Part shown: positions 9,919 to 21,451 of the stretch, one piece after another | Numbering within the stretch: position 1 is the stretch's first letter | Layout: each line of letters opens with the position of its first letter | Assembly: GCA_051294375.1 (NCBI GenBank) | Contig: CM119270.1 | Span: 1,021,238-1,085,237 of the forward strand | Reading direction: 5' to 3' | DNA length: 64,000 bases | From: Paraspadella gotoi | Taxonomy: Eukaryota > Chaetognatha | Notes under the pieces: model-generated | What the model was told of the DNA's origin: nothing | Database searches by the model: none | The model's input: only the letters and a program-made list of their open reading frames with translations | Position numbers and translations under genes: made by a program

Positions 9919-12232
9919 ATGGACAACCATCCCTCTCCCGAGCTCACCCCTTCCTCCCGCTGGCTGCCAGAGCGCAACCCGCTGGGCACGGGAGGCTTCG
10001 GTCAGGTCTTCCTCTACGTCAACTCGTCGATGGGAGAAAAGATAGCGGTGAAGCAATGTAAACACGAGATGAACGATAAGATGAGGAGAAGATGGGAACT
10101 CGAGGTCAACATGATGAACAACCTCGATCACCGCAACATCATCAAGGCGCTGGAGGTCCCGGCGGAGATACAGCGGGCCAACAACACCGGATTCGCCTTG
10201 CTGGGTTGGTTGCGGAAATGAAGTGGTGAATGATGGAAAGGAAGTGGTGAATGATGGAAAAGAAGTGGTGAATGATGGAAAAGAAGTGGTGAATGATGGA
10301 AAAGAAGTGGTGAATGATGGAAAAGAAGTGGTGAATGATGGAAAAGAAGTGGTGAATGATGGAAAAGAAGTGGTGAATGATGGAAAAAGAGTGTTGAATG
10401 ATGGAAAAAGAGTGTTGAATGATGGAAAAAGAGTGTTGAATGATGGAAAAGGAGTGGTGAATGATGGAATCGTCCGAGTGTAAATGAGTCTAAATGGAAA
10501 AGACAAAAAAACAGTTTCACTAATTGATTGTTTCTTTTTCTTTTTGTATTAAATGCAAATTCAAAATGTATATTGTATTAATTAATCAAATAACTAATCA
10601 GATCCGGCATTGTTTGCTTAAACTTATTTTCAATGTAAATTTGATATTGAATGATAGGCAAATCTCGTGGTGTTCTTGATGCAGCATTTCCGCCAATTTG
10701 CCCTCCCCCCCCCCCCCCGAGTAAAAAATTTATTTTATAAAAATTAACGCTTCCACGTCAAATTACGTCGCCGTGTTATTTAGGATTTCGTTTTCGTGCT
10801 ACGGCAAATTAAGAACGTGGTGGGCTTGACTAAATATAATTATAATCTAATAACGAGAAATGTAGGGAAGATCTGATAAAATAAGTAAACCTCTATCTCC
10901 CACTTTCCATATTACGTTCAAATTTTTATACTCAAAAGGATTTGCTTGACTTTGGTTTGAGATCTTAGTTGTGGCTTTCCATTGACCAAAAGAAAAAAAG
11001 AGTTTTTACATTAAGTTAAACGGATTTTACAGAAATAACTACCATGTAGTACTTAAAACACATGTTTAGGCTGTAAACGATGTTAGGCATTGTAACCATA
11101 ACGAATTTTATTAGACTGCAACATGCAAATTAATTTTTCACTTCTACGCAAAGAAAGAAATAGGAGTTTTATTGACATTAATATTATCTATTTTATTGTT
11201 TTCGTTTGCCATACTTAGTCTGTTTGTTTGTTGAATGTTGATGATTATTGTACTGAATCAACCTTGTTGTATTCGAATAAAATCGCATATATAATTAACA
11301 TACAAATTACGGAGATTATGCAGAGAAAAGGCAAGCAGTAAACAATATAAATAATCCATAAAGTTTTTATATTAGTTTCTTGAAGGTTTCCTGAGGGGGG
11401 AAGCCGAAGAAAAGACGGAGAAGCCAAGAAGGGCGAGCTACTTGTTAATCCATGTGATGAGCGATGATCTGATGATGATGATGATGATGATCTGATGATG
11501 AGCTACTTGTTAATCTATGTGATGAGCGATGATCTGATGATGATGATGATCTGATGATGAGCTACTTGTTAATCCATGTGATGAGCGATGATCTGTGACT
11601 AATTTGTTTCCCCGTCTCAACTTCAATCCTTTCGTCCCCCCCCTCCCTACCACTCCATGCTCTTTCCTCTGCCAGGCATGGAATACTGCTCCGGCGGTGA
11701 TCTCCGGAAAGTCCTCAGCCGACCGGAGAACCACTGCGGCGTGGAGGAGTCGACGGTCTGTTCGGTCGCCTATCAACTGGCTTGTGGCATCGAGTATCTC
11801 CACTCCATGCGCATCTTCCATCGCGACATCAAACCGGAAAACATCGTGCTGCAGCCGGGCGTCGACGGAGGCGTCGTCTACAAGATCATCGACCTCGGCT
11901 ACGCCAAGCAGCTCGACGACGGCGCCAGCAACGCCGAGTCTTTTGTCGGCACGCAGCAGTATTTGGCGCCGGAGCTCTTCACTTCCAAGGTTCGGTGGGG
12001 GGGGGGATTGCGACCAATTAATCTGTTAATCAATTGTAACAAACCAGAATCGAACACCAGCTATTATTTTTTTTTTTTCGTTTTCTCAGGGTCACAGCAA
12101 CACGGTGGACTACTGGACTTTCGGCACAGTGATTTTTGAGCTGATCACCGGCGAGCGGCCTTTCCTGCCTCAAGCGCAACCCTATCCGGTGAGAGTCTCG
12201 TGGTTGATCTTTTTTTTTTCATTCGTTCATTG

Positions 12233-12305
<73 letters not shown>

Positions 12306-15300
12306 CTCTCTCTTCAGTGGATGGCCGAAGTTCAAAAGAAGACGGACGACGACATCTACGCGACGGAGGTCAACGGTGTGGTCCACTTCGGAAAGTCGAT
12401 TCCCAAACCGAACAAACTCTGTACCGTGATGGACAAAGAGTTCCAGTCTTGGTTGAGACTCATGTTGACTTGGGACAAGACGAAGCGAGGCGGTCGATCC
12501 TCTTTGGCAAAGGTTTCTATAGGTTTCTTACAATAGAATTTTCATCCGAAAAGGCGTCAAATCGAGTTTAAGGAAAAACAGATGTCAGATATAATGATCA
12601 TCTTTCCATCTAACGAGAAATATACTACGTGCTATGAAATCGTTTGAGGGATGGAGGCCTTAAGCCACCATAGCTTGTCAAAAGTTAGGCGCAATATGGC
12701 TTATTAATTCAAGAATGAATGGATAATTTGTTGATTGTACCAAGTTCATTCACCTCCCCGACATCAAGGGTCTTCCAGGTTATAAGAGTCGGATCCAAGA
12801 GAGATTCTATCATGTAGTTCTTCCCCACCAACAAGTGAGCATCTGCTCAGCAAACGCGACATCTCCCGAGAGAAAAACGAAAGAGAAAACCTCCTCTTCC
12901 CGCCTTCTCTTCCCCCTCCCGTACGCTACCTCAGTAGCGCGACACGAGACAGAATCACTTCTTCTGTTCGCGCTTTTGCGCTCAGTCTCCCGGCTTTTTA
13001 CGAAAATATTTTTTGATTATTTTTTGAATAATTTTGCATATTTTTCGTTCCTTTTTTTTTTTTGGAGTTCAGAATACAGATATTCTTCGACACGTGGCTT
13101 TGAAGTTTCTCTTCACGGCCGCCATCTTTTTTCGTCTTCGTTGTGCGTGGCTTCGGAGGGAAGAGCCTTGACTCGGCCCTTCGCTTGCCCTCGACGCACC
13201 CTGGCGCGGCTGCGGAGGGAAGAGCCGCGACTCGGCCCTCTCGTTTGCCCACGCGCTTAGTACGGCTGCAGGGGGAAGAACCTTGTTTCGGCCCCCTTGT
13301 TTGTCCAGTGCTCTCCGTTTTTTGGACTGAGGCGCGTGTTTTCAACTCGACTACCCTCATGTCTCTTCCGCCGCCGCCTTCGCCGCCGCCTCCACCGCCT
13401 CCACCATCAGCCATTCCGGGCTTTTCTGGTCAGGCCGAAGTCATGCCCTTCAGATGGAGGCAGTTCTCCAAATTAGCAACGCTCTTTCTAGCGTTCGTCG
13501 CGAATTTAGGGAGTTTCGCCGCTCGTCTCGTTCCGAATGGGAGAGTCTTCGGCGGTGAGTTCTTCTTTCTTTTCGTTTTTGTTTTTCGCCTTTTTTTGGC
13601 GTACATTTCGGCGTACAGAGGGGTTTTCCTCCTGTGCCCCACCTAACTCGACTTTGTTTGTTTGTTTTTTGTCGGGCCTTCGCCTGGTCTTGTTACAGGC
13701 TCACTTGTTGGTGGAGAAGAACTACATGATAGAATTTATGGTTCCATATGGAACCGGGATTCTTCATGGTTCTTCCCCACCAACAACCACCCACCGTCCA
13801 CCCCTGGCACCACCGGTGGTGGAGGGCGGCTCAGGCTCGCTTGTCTTGTTTGGTGGGGTGTTTTTTGGGGTTCTTTTTTTGAGACTGTCATTTTTCAATG
13901 ATTCTCTTTTTTTCCATGTACGTTTTCTTCATGGTTCTTGGACGCCTCTGTTCGCCATTCGCCGTTCTTCGTCGGTCTTCCTTGTACGCCAGCGACTTGG
14001 AGTCTTCGCGTTCTTTGGCGCCTCTTCGGCGGCGGATCGGCCTTCACGCTCCGAGCGGGTGATCTGCGTCACGCCTTCCTCGTCAAGCCCCATCTGCGCA
14101 AGTCGACGACGACGCCTCCGTTTCTGCTGCGGGGTTGGACAACTTCTTGTCTCGTCGTGCTTCTGTACAGCCTTCGGAGTGGGTCCTACAGCAGTGGAGG
14201 TTTTTGCGCAGAGTTGGCCAGGACGACGTTCTTTACCGTCGTGGGACGTTCTTTCCGCCTATACGCGTTTCGGCGCTGGTCGGATGTCTCTTCGCCGGGG
14301 ATTTCTTCCTCCTGCTCAAGAGAGTTGCCTTGCCGCTCAGTTCGACGCCGTTTGGAAGGACTCCAAGACGACGCGCGCTTTCAAGGCTTTTGAGCGCATC
14401 ATGAGGGGCGCCGGAGCGTCCGCTCATGCTGTCCTTTCTGTCGCTGACGCTCTCCGCCTCATGGTTGAGGCCCTTCGCTCGGAGGGGCCCGATGCAGTGG
14501 ACGCAGGCCACCTTGACGATCTTGCCAAGCCCCTTAGAAACGCCTCGTCGGGTTTGGCGGCGATTTTTGGCCCTCTCCGAGTCTCGGCGCTTAGTTGTCG
14601 ACGCTGCCCCTTCGGATCTCAAGACAGTTCTGTCCAGTTCTCCGCCCTCCACGTCGTTCTTTTTCGGAGACCGCTCCACAGACGTCACTCTAGCGTTCCA
14701 TTCTTCGCTTCTCCCGCTCCGGGGCGCCTCACTATTGCGCCAGTTCTGTTAGCCGCAAGCATGGGCGTGGCAGTCCGCGTAATCCCGCTCGCCGTCCCTA
14801 CTGGCCTCGCAAGTTTTCGCCGCCTCCCAAGCGTAGGGCGGGACTCCAGGGACGTCAAGGACGCAACTGATCCCCGACAGCTCTTTCGGCCGTTGCTTCG
14901 TCCGGCCGTCAGTTTCTCCAGACCCGGTTTTCGTCCATGGACTGGTTCTTTTTGCGGTTTCTCATCCCCCCCTTCTACGACGTCCGGTCAAGTGGGCGTG
15001 GCACGTCACCGGAAGTCTTCGCGGGATTCCCCCTCTTGGTTTGCTTGGTTACGAGTGATTCTGTCTCGTGTCGGCGTACTGAGGTAGCGTACGGGAGGGG
15101 GAAGAGAAGGCGGGGAAGAGGAGGTTTCCTCCTTCGTTTTCTCTTCGGGAGATGTCGCGTTTGCTGAGCAGATGCTCACTTGTTGGTGGGGAAGAAACCA
15201 TGAAGAATCCCGGTTCCACTTGGAACCATAAATTTTCATTCCTCCCCTTTTCACATCTTTAACAAACAGTTGAACGAGACCCCGAAAGCTCTCACGGATC

Positions 15301-18300
15301 TCTACTGCTTCCTCTCTCGTCGCGTCGTCCACATTCTCGATTTCGTTCACCGGAAGTCGCTCTCCTACTGCGTGGGCGGCGCGGGAGACGACGCCGCGGC
15401 GCCGATGACGGTGGCGCGCCTCAAGATCCTCGTCGCCCGGGACACTGGAATCCCCGTCGACGAGCAAGTCCTCCTCACGGGCGTCAATTGGGATCCTTCA
15501 CTAACGGTGCCCGCCTTCGATGAACCCGCCGCCGCTCTCGCCGCCAAGTGCCAGCCCGCCGTGCCTCGAGGACGCGATGATAACGCGCCCAAGTTTCTGG
15601 TGAGAGGGTTTTGCGTGGAAGAGTTATGTGAAAGGCGATCGATGACTCTTATCTTCATTTGCATATTGTTGCAGTTTGATTGAATTCTCATAACTTTGGA
15701 TTTTGCTCTTAAAAAGTTTAGTCTCTTTTCTTTGCAAAAAATAGATACTAGATATTAGATAATTAATTTTCTTATATTTTAGTAATGTTTAGTTAGTAGT
15801 AAATTAACCTTATCCAGCTAATTTATGTAATAATTCTTCACTTTCAGCATCGGTCTTGTCGACCCGAGGACGACGTGATCTACCTCTTCCAAACTCCGGA
15901 TGAATCAGGATTCCCTTATGTCGTCGGCGACGTCGACGATGAAGACGACGACGACGACCTCCGACTCACTTTCCGCTCTAACCTTCACATCCCTTGTGAG
16001 TCCTCAATTGATTTTGAATATATTGTTGAATCTTTTGACGTATTGTCGTATACTATGCTCTTAATAGTTGACCAAATAGGTTATCACAATCTTGAAATGA
16101 GAGCTCATAATTGTTTAGTTCTCGTTCATCCTCACCCCTCTTAAAGAATAACCTCCATCTTTCTCACTCACCCTCAACTCTCCACAAACCCCTCCCCCCA
16201 CAACCCCAGTCGCCGTCCGCAACATGGTGGACAACCCCCGCGCGATTCTCCGCCCCGCCGATCAGAAACGCGCCATCTACTCCACCTACTGTTATTGTCG
16301 AAGCCTCATCGCCGAGCACGAGTCGTACTGGGGCGTCTTTCGCGCTCTGCTCATCAAGATCGTCAAGGAATTCACGGGGATCAACCGGTGCAAGGTAATT
16401 TAAATTATGAAAAACATCAATTATTTTCTCGACATAGGCATTCGTCACAGATTAGATCATTTCTTTAGATGTCACTGGCGTGACAACATGAACGTGAGAA
16501 CATGCAATGACCCAGGAACAGAATTTATGACAAGTCAATGTCAATACGACAATATGCAAATGAGATTGATGAACTTAATCTCATTCTTGGTTGCATCAAA
16601 AGTTCCTTCCTTATATTCATGCCGACACCATCACACTTAGCCAGCGTGATCGTGAGGGGATTTAACCCGGAACTCACGGTTAGTGAACGAGTACTTAGCT
16701 GTCCAAGCCAATGGGACGAGCTGAGTTTCAAGCTATACGAGAGGCGAATAAAGGATTCGCCACAATGGAACACCAAAGCTAAAGAAATTTAATTCTGAGC
16801 TAATTTTTGTATTGAAGTACAACTCTAATATGCGAATAAAAGTTTCGCTCGCGAATATTAATTTAGCCAGAATAAAAGCTGTGCTTTCCATTGCCCCAAT
16901 TGTCATTCCTCGTCTTTCTCTTTGAAGGCGGAACTGCGCTTCAGCTCCGAACGGCTCGTGATCAACCGGGAATTCTTCGTGAAGAGTCTCTCCACGGACT
17001 TAGAAGCTCTGACGAGGCTGAAGGCGTCGGCCTCTTGCAACCTCCTCGCCGTCGACGGGTGTCTCCGCGACTGGAACCGGGAGATCGCAGAAGCCGACGA
17101 ATACACGGATCTTGGGGCGCGGACGACCGCCTTGGAGAAGAGGGTCGAGCTCTTGGGGTCCAAGATCATTAAGATTCAACAGGTTGTGACTAGGATTGAC
17201 GTTTGACTGTTGTGGTTTTTCAAGTTGAGGGTTAGTCTACCAGATAATTCTATTGTGTCTCCCTCCCCCCCCTGGGAAGTCTTATACAACAGATTTAAAA
17301 GTTTTTCAGGGCTCTAATGTTATGTTTCGTTTACTTTTTGATGTTAGTAAAAAGATTTGACTGAAATATTCAAATGAAGTTAGAGAATATTTTCCTATCC
17401 TAAGCACTAACTTACTTTTTCTCGATGGTAACTGTATCGATCTAGTTGATAAATGGACATATCTAGGGTTCAACCTTAGTAGTGAAAGAGACAGCTTGTT
17501 TGAGCCAAGCAAAGAATTGGTATCTTTTTTTAGATCAAGTAACTGTTTGATAAATGCCTTGTTAAAACCTTCAGAGGAATTATTGATGAAATTGTATTAT
17601 ACTAACTGTGTTCCGGTTCTCCTTTATGGTTGTGAAGTAAAAACTTTTTCTGTACGTAATATGAATAGACTTAATGTTGCTGTAAATGATGGTGTACGAA
17701 AGATTTTTGGATATAATCGATGGGAAAGTGTGAGAGAACTTAGGAGTATGTTTGGATACCACGACCTATCTACAATTTTTAATAATCGTAAGAAAACCTT
17801 TATCTCAAAGATATATACAATGAAAAATACTGTTCTTCAGAAACTTGTTCCATTTTTTACAACATAAGAACAATTTTTAATTGTTTAAATTTTAATTAAT
17901 TAATTTTATTTAATTAACTGTTTTTTTTTCTCTCTATTTTATGTTTTTTGCTTAGACTTAGTCTGTCTTTGTTTGTTTGTTTGTTGATGATGATTGTACT
18001 GAATCAACCTCGTTGTATTCGAATAAAATCGCATACTAACCCCTTCCTCACCCATTTCACATCCCTTTCCCAAAGGATCCAGTCTCCCGCCAACAACGAC
18101 CCGACTACATCCGCCTGATGGAGACGCAACGCGAGACCGCTCTCGAACTGATCGCCAGTTGGCGCAAGGCCATGCGCGACCCTCACCTCGAATTCCCGGA
18201 CAACGCCGACGTCGTCGCAGTCGTGTGTCGGGTCAACGAGCTCGACGCCCGCCTGACGCCGGTCCGCGACGCCGTCGGGCGCCTCATGCGCTGCTTCGTC

Positions 18301-18696
18301 GACATGCGGTCGCTGCTGCCCGAGATGAAGCTGCTGCGGGCGGAGACGACGGAATCGAGCGATCGACTCGAGGCTAAACAGAGATTGAGACAAGGGAAGA
18401 TTTGGTCCATCGTCGAGGAGGCGAGGAGGGCGAACGGGAACCTAGGGTTGGGGTTGACGATCGGCGGCGGTGGCGGTGGCGGAGTTGCCGGCGGCGGCGT
18501 GGCCGAGTCAGGAACGGCGTCGTTGGCGCGGTCCGTCTCGGGGAGCGGCGCCGCTTTGGACGAGGAGATGGAGGAGGCGGAGGAAGTGTCGTCACGAGCT
18601 GACGAAGTGTTGGACAGTCTTCAGTCGGCCTTGACCAACGCTCACGTCAGCGACGTCGCCACGGGGAGCGAAGAATGGGAGTCGCTCTTCGTTTGA
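9919..18696 (+). CDS. IkB kinase catalytic subunit (IKK alpha/beta-like), 810 aa
   Basis: IKK phosphorylates IkB proteins to release NF-kB. Exons: 9919-10204, 11676-11989, 12090-12188, 12318-12512, 15270-15599, 15848-15995, 16210-16394, 16928-17182, 18076-18696; all phases close. The kinase domain has LGTGGFG (residues 22-28), Lys45, HRDIKPEN with Asp146, IKK-type DLG (168-170) and APE. The activation loop keeps Ser180 and Ser184 with SxxxS spacing, equal to human IKKb Ser177/181. After the kinase come a ubiquitin-like domain (about residues 315-390: VVHILDF, SLSYCV) and a helical scaffold/dimerisation region (exons 7-9), with a Gly-rich and acidic stretch near the C-terminus. The protein ends EEWESLFV, a possible NEMO-binding-like end. 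It is a single alpha/beta-type gene as in other invertebrates; I cannot assign alpha or beta. Intron 4 carries a DIRS-like element and intron 8 a LINE fragment. Confidence 0.93.
10219..10481 (+). repeat. 21-base minisatellite in IKK intron 1
   Basis: About 12 copies of a 21-mer (GTGGTGAATGATGGAAAAGA and variants) start 15 bases after the exon 1 donor. It is open in several frames because 21 is a multiple of 3, but it is intronic. Confidence 0.92.
11213..11292 (+). mobile_element. LINE 3'-tail fragment in IKK intron 1
   Basis: It carries CTTAGTCTGTTTGTTTG, then TGTACTGAATCAACC and TTGTATTCGAATAAAATCGC. It matches the 3' end of the LINE at 17300-18037 in the same gene, so it is a severely 5'-truncated copy or a SINE that borrowed the LINE tail. 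Confidence 0.75.
11437..11594 (+). repeat. Three-copy tandem repeat with (GAT)n
   Basis: Three copies of a unit with GAGCTACTTGTTAATC, ATGTGATGAGCGATGATCTG and a variable (GAT)n lie about 80 bases before IKK exon 2. Confidence 0.88.
12236..12316 (+). repeat. (TC)n tract before IKK exon 4
   Basis: A TC microsatellite fills most of IKK intron 3 and ends in TTCAG, so it doubles as the polypyrimidine tract. Confidence 0.9.
12645..12752 (+). repeat. Dispersed short repeat, copy C
   Basis: GAGGGATGGAGGCCTTAAGC, then CACCATAGCTTGTCAAAAGT and a TTATTAATTC tail. It is the same family as at 2672 and shows the 18-mer at its edge as a single unit. Confidence 0.75.
13360..14850 (+). pseudogene. Broken gag-like ORF of DIRS-like element, copy 1
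   Basis: It starts MSLPPPPSPPPPPPPP and has a later region with AFKAFERIMR, SVADALRLMVEAL, VVDAAPSDLKTVL and FFFGDRSTDVT, then a basic Arg-rich end. These blocks lie in different frames, so the copy is frameshifted and not expressed as one protein. The gag assignment is an inference from position, Pro-rich start, helical middle and basic tail; no enzymatic motif is present. Confidence 0.55.
13699..13786 (+). repeat. Internal complementary region of DIRS-like copy 1
   Basis: GCTCACTTGTTGGTGG through CTACATGATAGAAT is the reverse complement of the left end. It runs directly into TTATGGTTCCATATGGAACC and GGGATTCTTCATGG, the reverse complement of the right end. Confidence 0.8.
15656..15675 (-). 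repeat. Octamer-containing intron motif (reverse copy)
   Basis: TTCATTTGCATATTGTTGCAG is close to the reverse of GCAATATGCAAATGAG. It lies 57 bases after the IKK exon 5 donor. Confidence 0.7.
16551..16567 (+). repeat. Octamer-containing intron motif (forward copy)
   Basis: AATATGCAAATGAGATT in the middle of IKK intron 7 (16395-16927); that intron shows nothing else recognisable. Confidence 0.75.
17300..18037 (+). mobile_element. 5'-truncated non-LTR retrotransposon (LINE) fragment
   Basis: It encodes the region just C-terminal to a reverse transcriptase: WTYLGFNLSSERDSL, YYTNCVPVLLYGCEVKTFS and VNDGVRKIFGYNRWESVREL, which are typical of jockey/CR1-like LINEs. An early in-frame stop and the missing 5' part show it is dead. 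The 3' tail (17940-18037) contains TTTGTTTG repeats and the TGTACTGAATCAACC block seen also at 11213. It lies in IKK intron 8, sense with the gene. Confidence 0.85.
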
Positions 18697-19469
18697 TTCT
18701 CTATGTCATCGCCCCCCTCCACCCCCCCTCTTTTCCGATCGCCCCCTTCCCATATTTTTGATTATAGCTTGTAAATCCTAGAACTGCGACAAACGTTTTT
18801 TTATTTTTATTTTTTCATAACTCGCTCTCTCTCTCTCTCTCCCCCCAACCCTTCCCCTCTTCCATCTCATCAACTCCAGTCATTTTATTTTCGAAAAATT
18901 AATTTCGCTGGCGAAAAATCCTAGTCATTTCTTTTCTTTGTTTTTAAACTTTGCCATCCTCGCCCATGGGGCCTGTTTCTGGAAATCGGTCGAACAAGGC
19001 GACCCCAACCGAAACGCCGTTAAAAGCGAAAACGGGGGTGTAGTATTTATAAGGTTGTATGTATTGGTTTTTACAAGTTTAGTTAATATGATAAACCAAA
19101 ATATGAAAAATAACCTTTAAACTTTGTTTCAATTTCACGATTAATACCGTCTTGGTTTCGCTCGCCTTGCGTCTCCGCCGCAAAACATGACTGTGAATTT
19201 CTTCGGTTTTTGTTTTTGTTTTTTTTTTTAGTTGGTTTTTTTTGTTTTTTGTTCATTTTCTTATTAAAATCGACTGCATTGATCTAGGATAATAAAACAA
19301 TACCAGTACATTGTTCAATTATGACAAGGGGGAAAAACCCGCCTTTTGTTCTTTTCGGTGTGAAGGGGGGAAAAAATTATTTTTTTTTTAGCTGTCTAGC
19401 TTAATTTTTATTTTTATTTTGAAAATAAAAAATTTTCCAGTTTTAAAAAAAGGGAAAAAAAGAGTGAAG
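18697..19469. other. IKK-SEC11 gap
   Basis: C/T-rich and T-rich DNA with a short TC microsatellite near 18825. No coding signal was seen. A TTTTCCAG acceptor-like site ends at 19440, 29 bases before the SEC11 start. Confidence 0.55.
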
Positions 19470-20488
19470 ATGAGGGCATACTGGGAGTCCATCACTTCGT
19501 GGGACATTTTCGACGACGTTCGACGGATGAACAAGCGGCAGTTGTATTATCAGATCCTCAACTTCGGGATGATAGTTTCCTCCGCGCTTATGATTTGGAA
19601 GGTGATTCGATTCGAGACAAGAATATAAATTAGATTAGGGGAAAGTGATTTGGAAGGTGATTTTCGTGAGGTGGTAAAAGGAAAATTTATAAAGCGATAT
19701 TTTTGGATTCCATTTAGCTGATTTGGACGTTTCTTTTCAAGTATAGTATATTGAAAGAGCATGGTCTTATAAACTCGTTCTTGTTGATTCTCAATCTGGT
19801 TCCGTATCATCGCCTCTTAATTTCTTCCCCACCACCCAACCACCCAACCACCCAACCAACCCTCAGGGTCTAATGGTGGTGACGGGGAGCGAATCGCCCA
19901 TCGTCGTCGTCCTCTCGGGATCGATGGAACCGGCCTTCCATCGCGGTGATCTTCTCTTCCTCACTAATCACAGGGAGGAACCGATCAGAGTGGGCGAGAT
20001 CGTCGTTTTCAAGGTGGAAGGGAGGGAGATACCCATCGTTCACAGGGTCATCAAGGTCAGAGGAGAAATTTGAATGACAGTTGATCTTATTTATTCGTGA
20101 ATTGTTGCATCATGGATCGTAGTGAATAGTGATTCTATTGATCGATTGATTCACCAGATGCACGAAAAAGAAGACGGTTTCTTGAAGTTTTTGACGAAAG
20201 GGGACAACAACCCCGTCGACGACCGCGGCCTTTACTCGCCCGGCCAGCTCTGGTTGGCCAAAAAGGTACGGCTTGTTTATTATATTCATATATTACGGAA
20301 GAAGGTAAAATATTTCATTTTCAATTTGGCATTCTTCTTTCTCTCCCTCGTACAAGGACGTGGTGGGTCGCGCCCGCGGGTTCGTCCCCTACGTGGGCAT
20401 CGTGACGATTTTGATGAACGATTATCCCAAATTCAAATACGCGATCCTCGCTTGCCTCGGCCTCTTCGTCCTCATTCATCGGGAGTGA
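19470..20488 (+). CDS. SEC11A: Signal peptidase complex catalytic subunit SEC11
   Basis: This ER membrane serine protease cuts signal peptides from secreted proteins. Exons: 19470-19601, 19867-20055, 20158-20265, 20357-20488, giving 186 aa (human SEC11A 179). The order is an N-terminal cytosolic helix and membrane anchor (about residues 25-48), then SGSMEPAF with the catalytic Ser63, VHRVIK with His103 (eukaryotic SEC11 uses Ser-His-Asp), [12 protein letters not shown] with Asp123 and Asp129, and [14 protein letters not shown] plus a hydrophobic end. ATG 19470 was chosen because it starts the conserved region; an in-frame ATG at 19419 would add 17 Lys-rich residues and lies upstream of the acceptor-like site at 19440. 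Confidence 0.94.
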
Positions 20489-20559
20489 TGGAAATCGGAG
20501 TCATTGTCGTCGTCGTCGTCGTCGTCGACGGACGAGACGCGGAGAATTTTCAATCGACG

Positions 20560-20565
20560 AATAAA
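20560..20565 (+). terminator. Candidate SEC11 poly(A) signal
   Basis: AATAAA lies 72 bases after the SEC11 stop, followed by T-rich DNA. Confidence 0.5.
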
Positions 20566-21300
20566 CTAATTTTATTTTCATCCCCTTTTCCTCTTAAAAA
20601 AAAAAAAATTCCCTCTCATCATTCGAATCGGACTTTTAACAGAGATTGGACGTTTTTGGATCTGAAATCCGTATTAATTATTTTAAAAATTTATACGAAA
20701 CGTAGATTATAACCTTGAAATGTGATGTTATTAACTATAATTTAATAAAATTGAAACTTCTGTTGTCATTTTTTTTTTAAAAAAGTGACTCATTCCAGTC
20801 TCACGGACATATTTTTTTTTCGCTCGAGCGTCGTTGGTTTTTTTTTTTTAAATTCCTTCGACGCTAAATTTTCTTATTTTCATGATTAGAAACTTAAAGA
20901 ACGAACTCCATTTAAAACGATCCTCAACTTTGACTCACCCGCTGCTTATTTGTTTTTTCGTTTCCTTTTTTCTCCGATCGACGTCGCGACTCGTCGATCG
21001 ACGACGACTCGAGAGTCGAGAAGAAAAGAAATAAAAGAAACAAAAGGACAGAGCAGCAGTCTCGTCTGGCCGAATCATGATTCAAGAAACGTGGAAAAGA
21101 GAAGTTGTTTTCCTTTCTCATTTTTTGTGCGGAATTCTCGAAAATGAGAAATGATAAATATCGCCGATAATATCGGTTCCCGTTGTTTTTAACCTTTTTC
21201 GTTGTGACGATAATCCTATTTAACTGCATTCCAATGTTCCACTCGGTATTGAGCATAAAATTGCGAAACTTTTCGAAAGAAAAGTCAACTGCCGATCGAG

Positions 21301-21308
21301 TATATAAA
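21301..21308 (+). promoter_or_regulatory. Candidate TATA box of RPB1
   Basis: TATATAAA lies 151 bases before the RPB1 ATG. A pyrimidine-rich stretch with TCATTTTTCT and ACTCAGATTT follows about 25-50 bases later, where a start site would be expected. A TTTCCAG acceptor-like site ends at 21379. Confidence 0.45.
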
Positions 21309-21451
21309 CGCGTTTCCCTCAAAGTTTCTCTCATTTTTCTACTCAGATTTCGAGAAGATTTAAAAACTTGTCTTTCCAGTTTATTTCTTTACAAAAAATT
21401 ACCGCAATTCTATCATAAACTAACAAACAAAGGACTCCCTTTTCCGGCGCG

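Larger units (their letters stand above)
12804..15235 (+). mobile_element. Non-autonomous DIRS-like retroelement, copy 1 (IKK intron 4)
   Basis: The element has terminal inverted repeats of about 150 bases (12814-12960 against 15053-15199) and a distinct outer tip on each side: CTATCATGTAG on the left and CCCGGTTCC..GGAACC on the right. An internal region at 13699-13786 joins the complements of both tips, as in the internal complementary region of DIRS-1. Three short repeats (GGAAGAGCC..CTCGGCCC) lie at about 13160-13310, followed by a broken gag-like reading frame. At 2.4 kb it lacks room for the reverse transcriptase, RNase H and tyrosine recombinase of full DIRS elements, and none was seen. 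It sits wholly inside an intron; exons on both sides join in phase 0. Confidence 0.78.
20489..21451. other. SEC11-RPB1 gap
   Basis: AT-rich, with a CGTCGTCGTCGTCGTCG run near 20508, poly-A/T runs and no coding signal. It carries the SEC11 poly(A) signal and an RPB1 TATA-like box. Confidence 0.5.

Noticed and set aside
10223-10483. Repeat protein of VNDGKEV units
   Set aside because: The 21-base minisatellite is open by arithmetic and lies in IKK intron 1; exon 1 joins exon 2 in phase without it.
13537-15087. Single 516-residue protein in the DIRS-like element
   Set aside because: The frame passes through the internal complementary region and the right inverted repeat; comparison with copy 2 shows the gag-like blocks lie in other frames.
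16538-16792. Small gene in IKK intron 7
   Set aside because: An 84-codon open stretch with non-exon-like composition, no family match, and an included octamer-type repeat.
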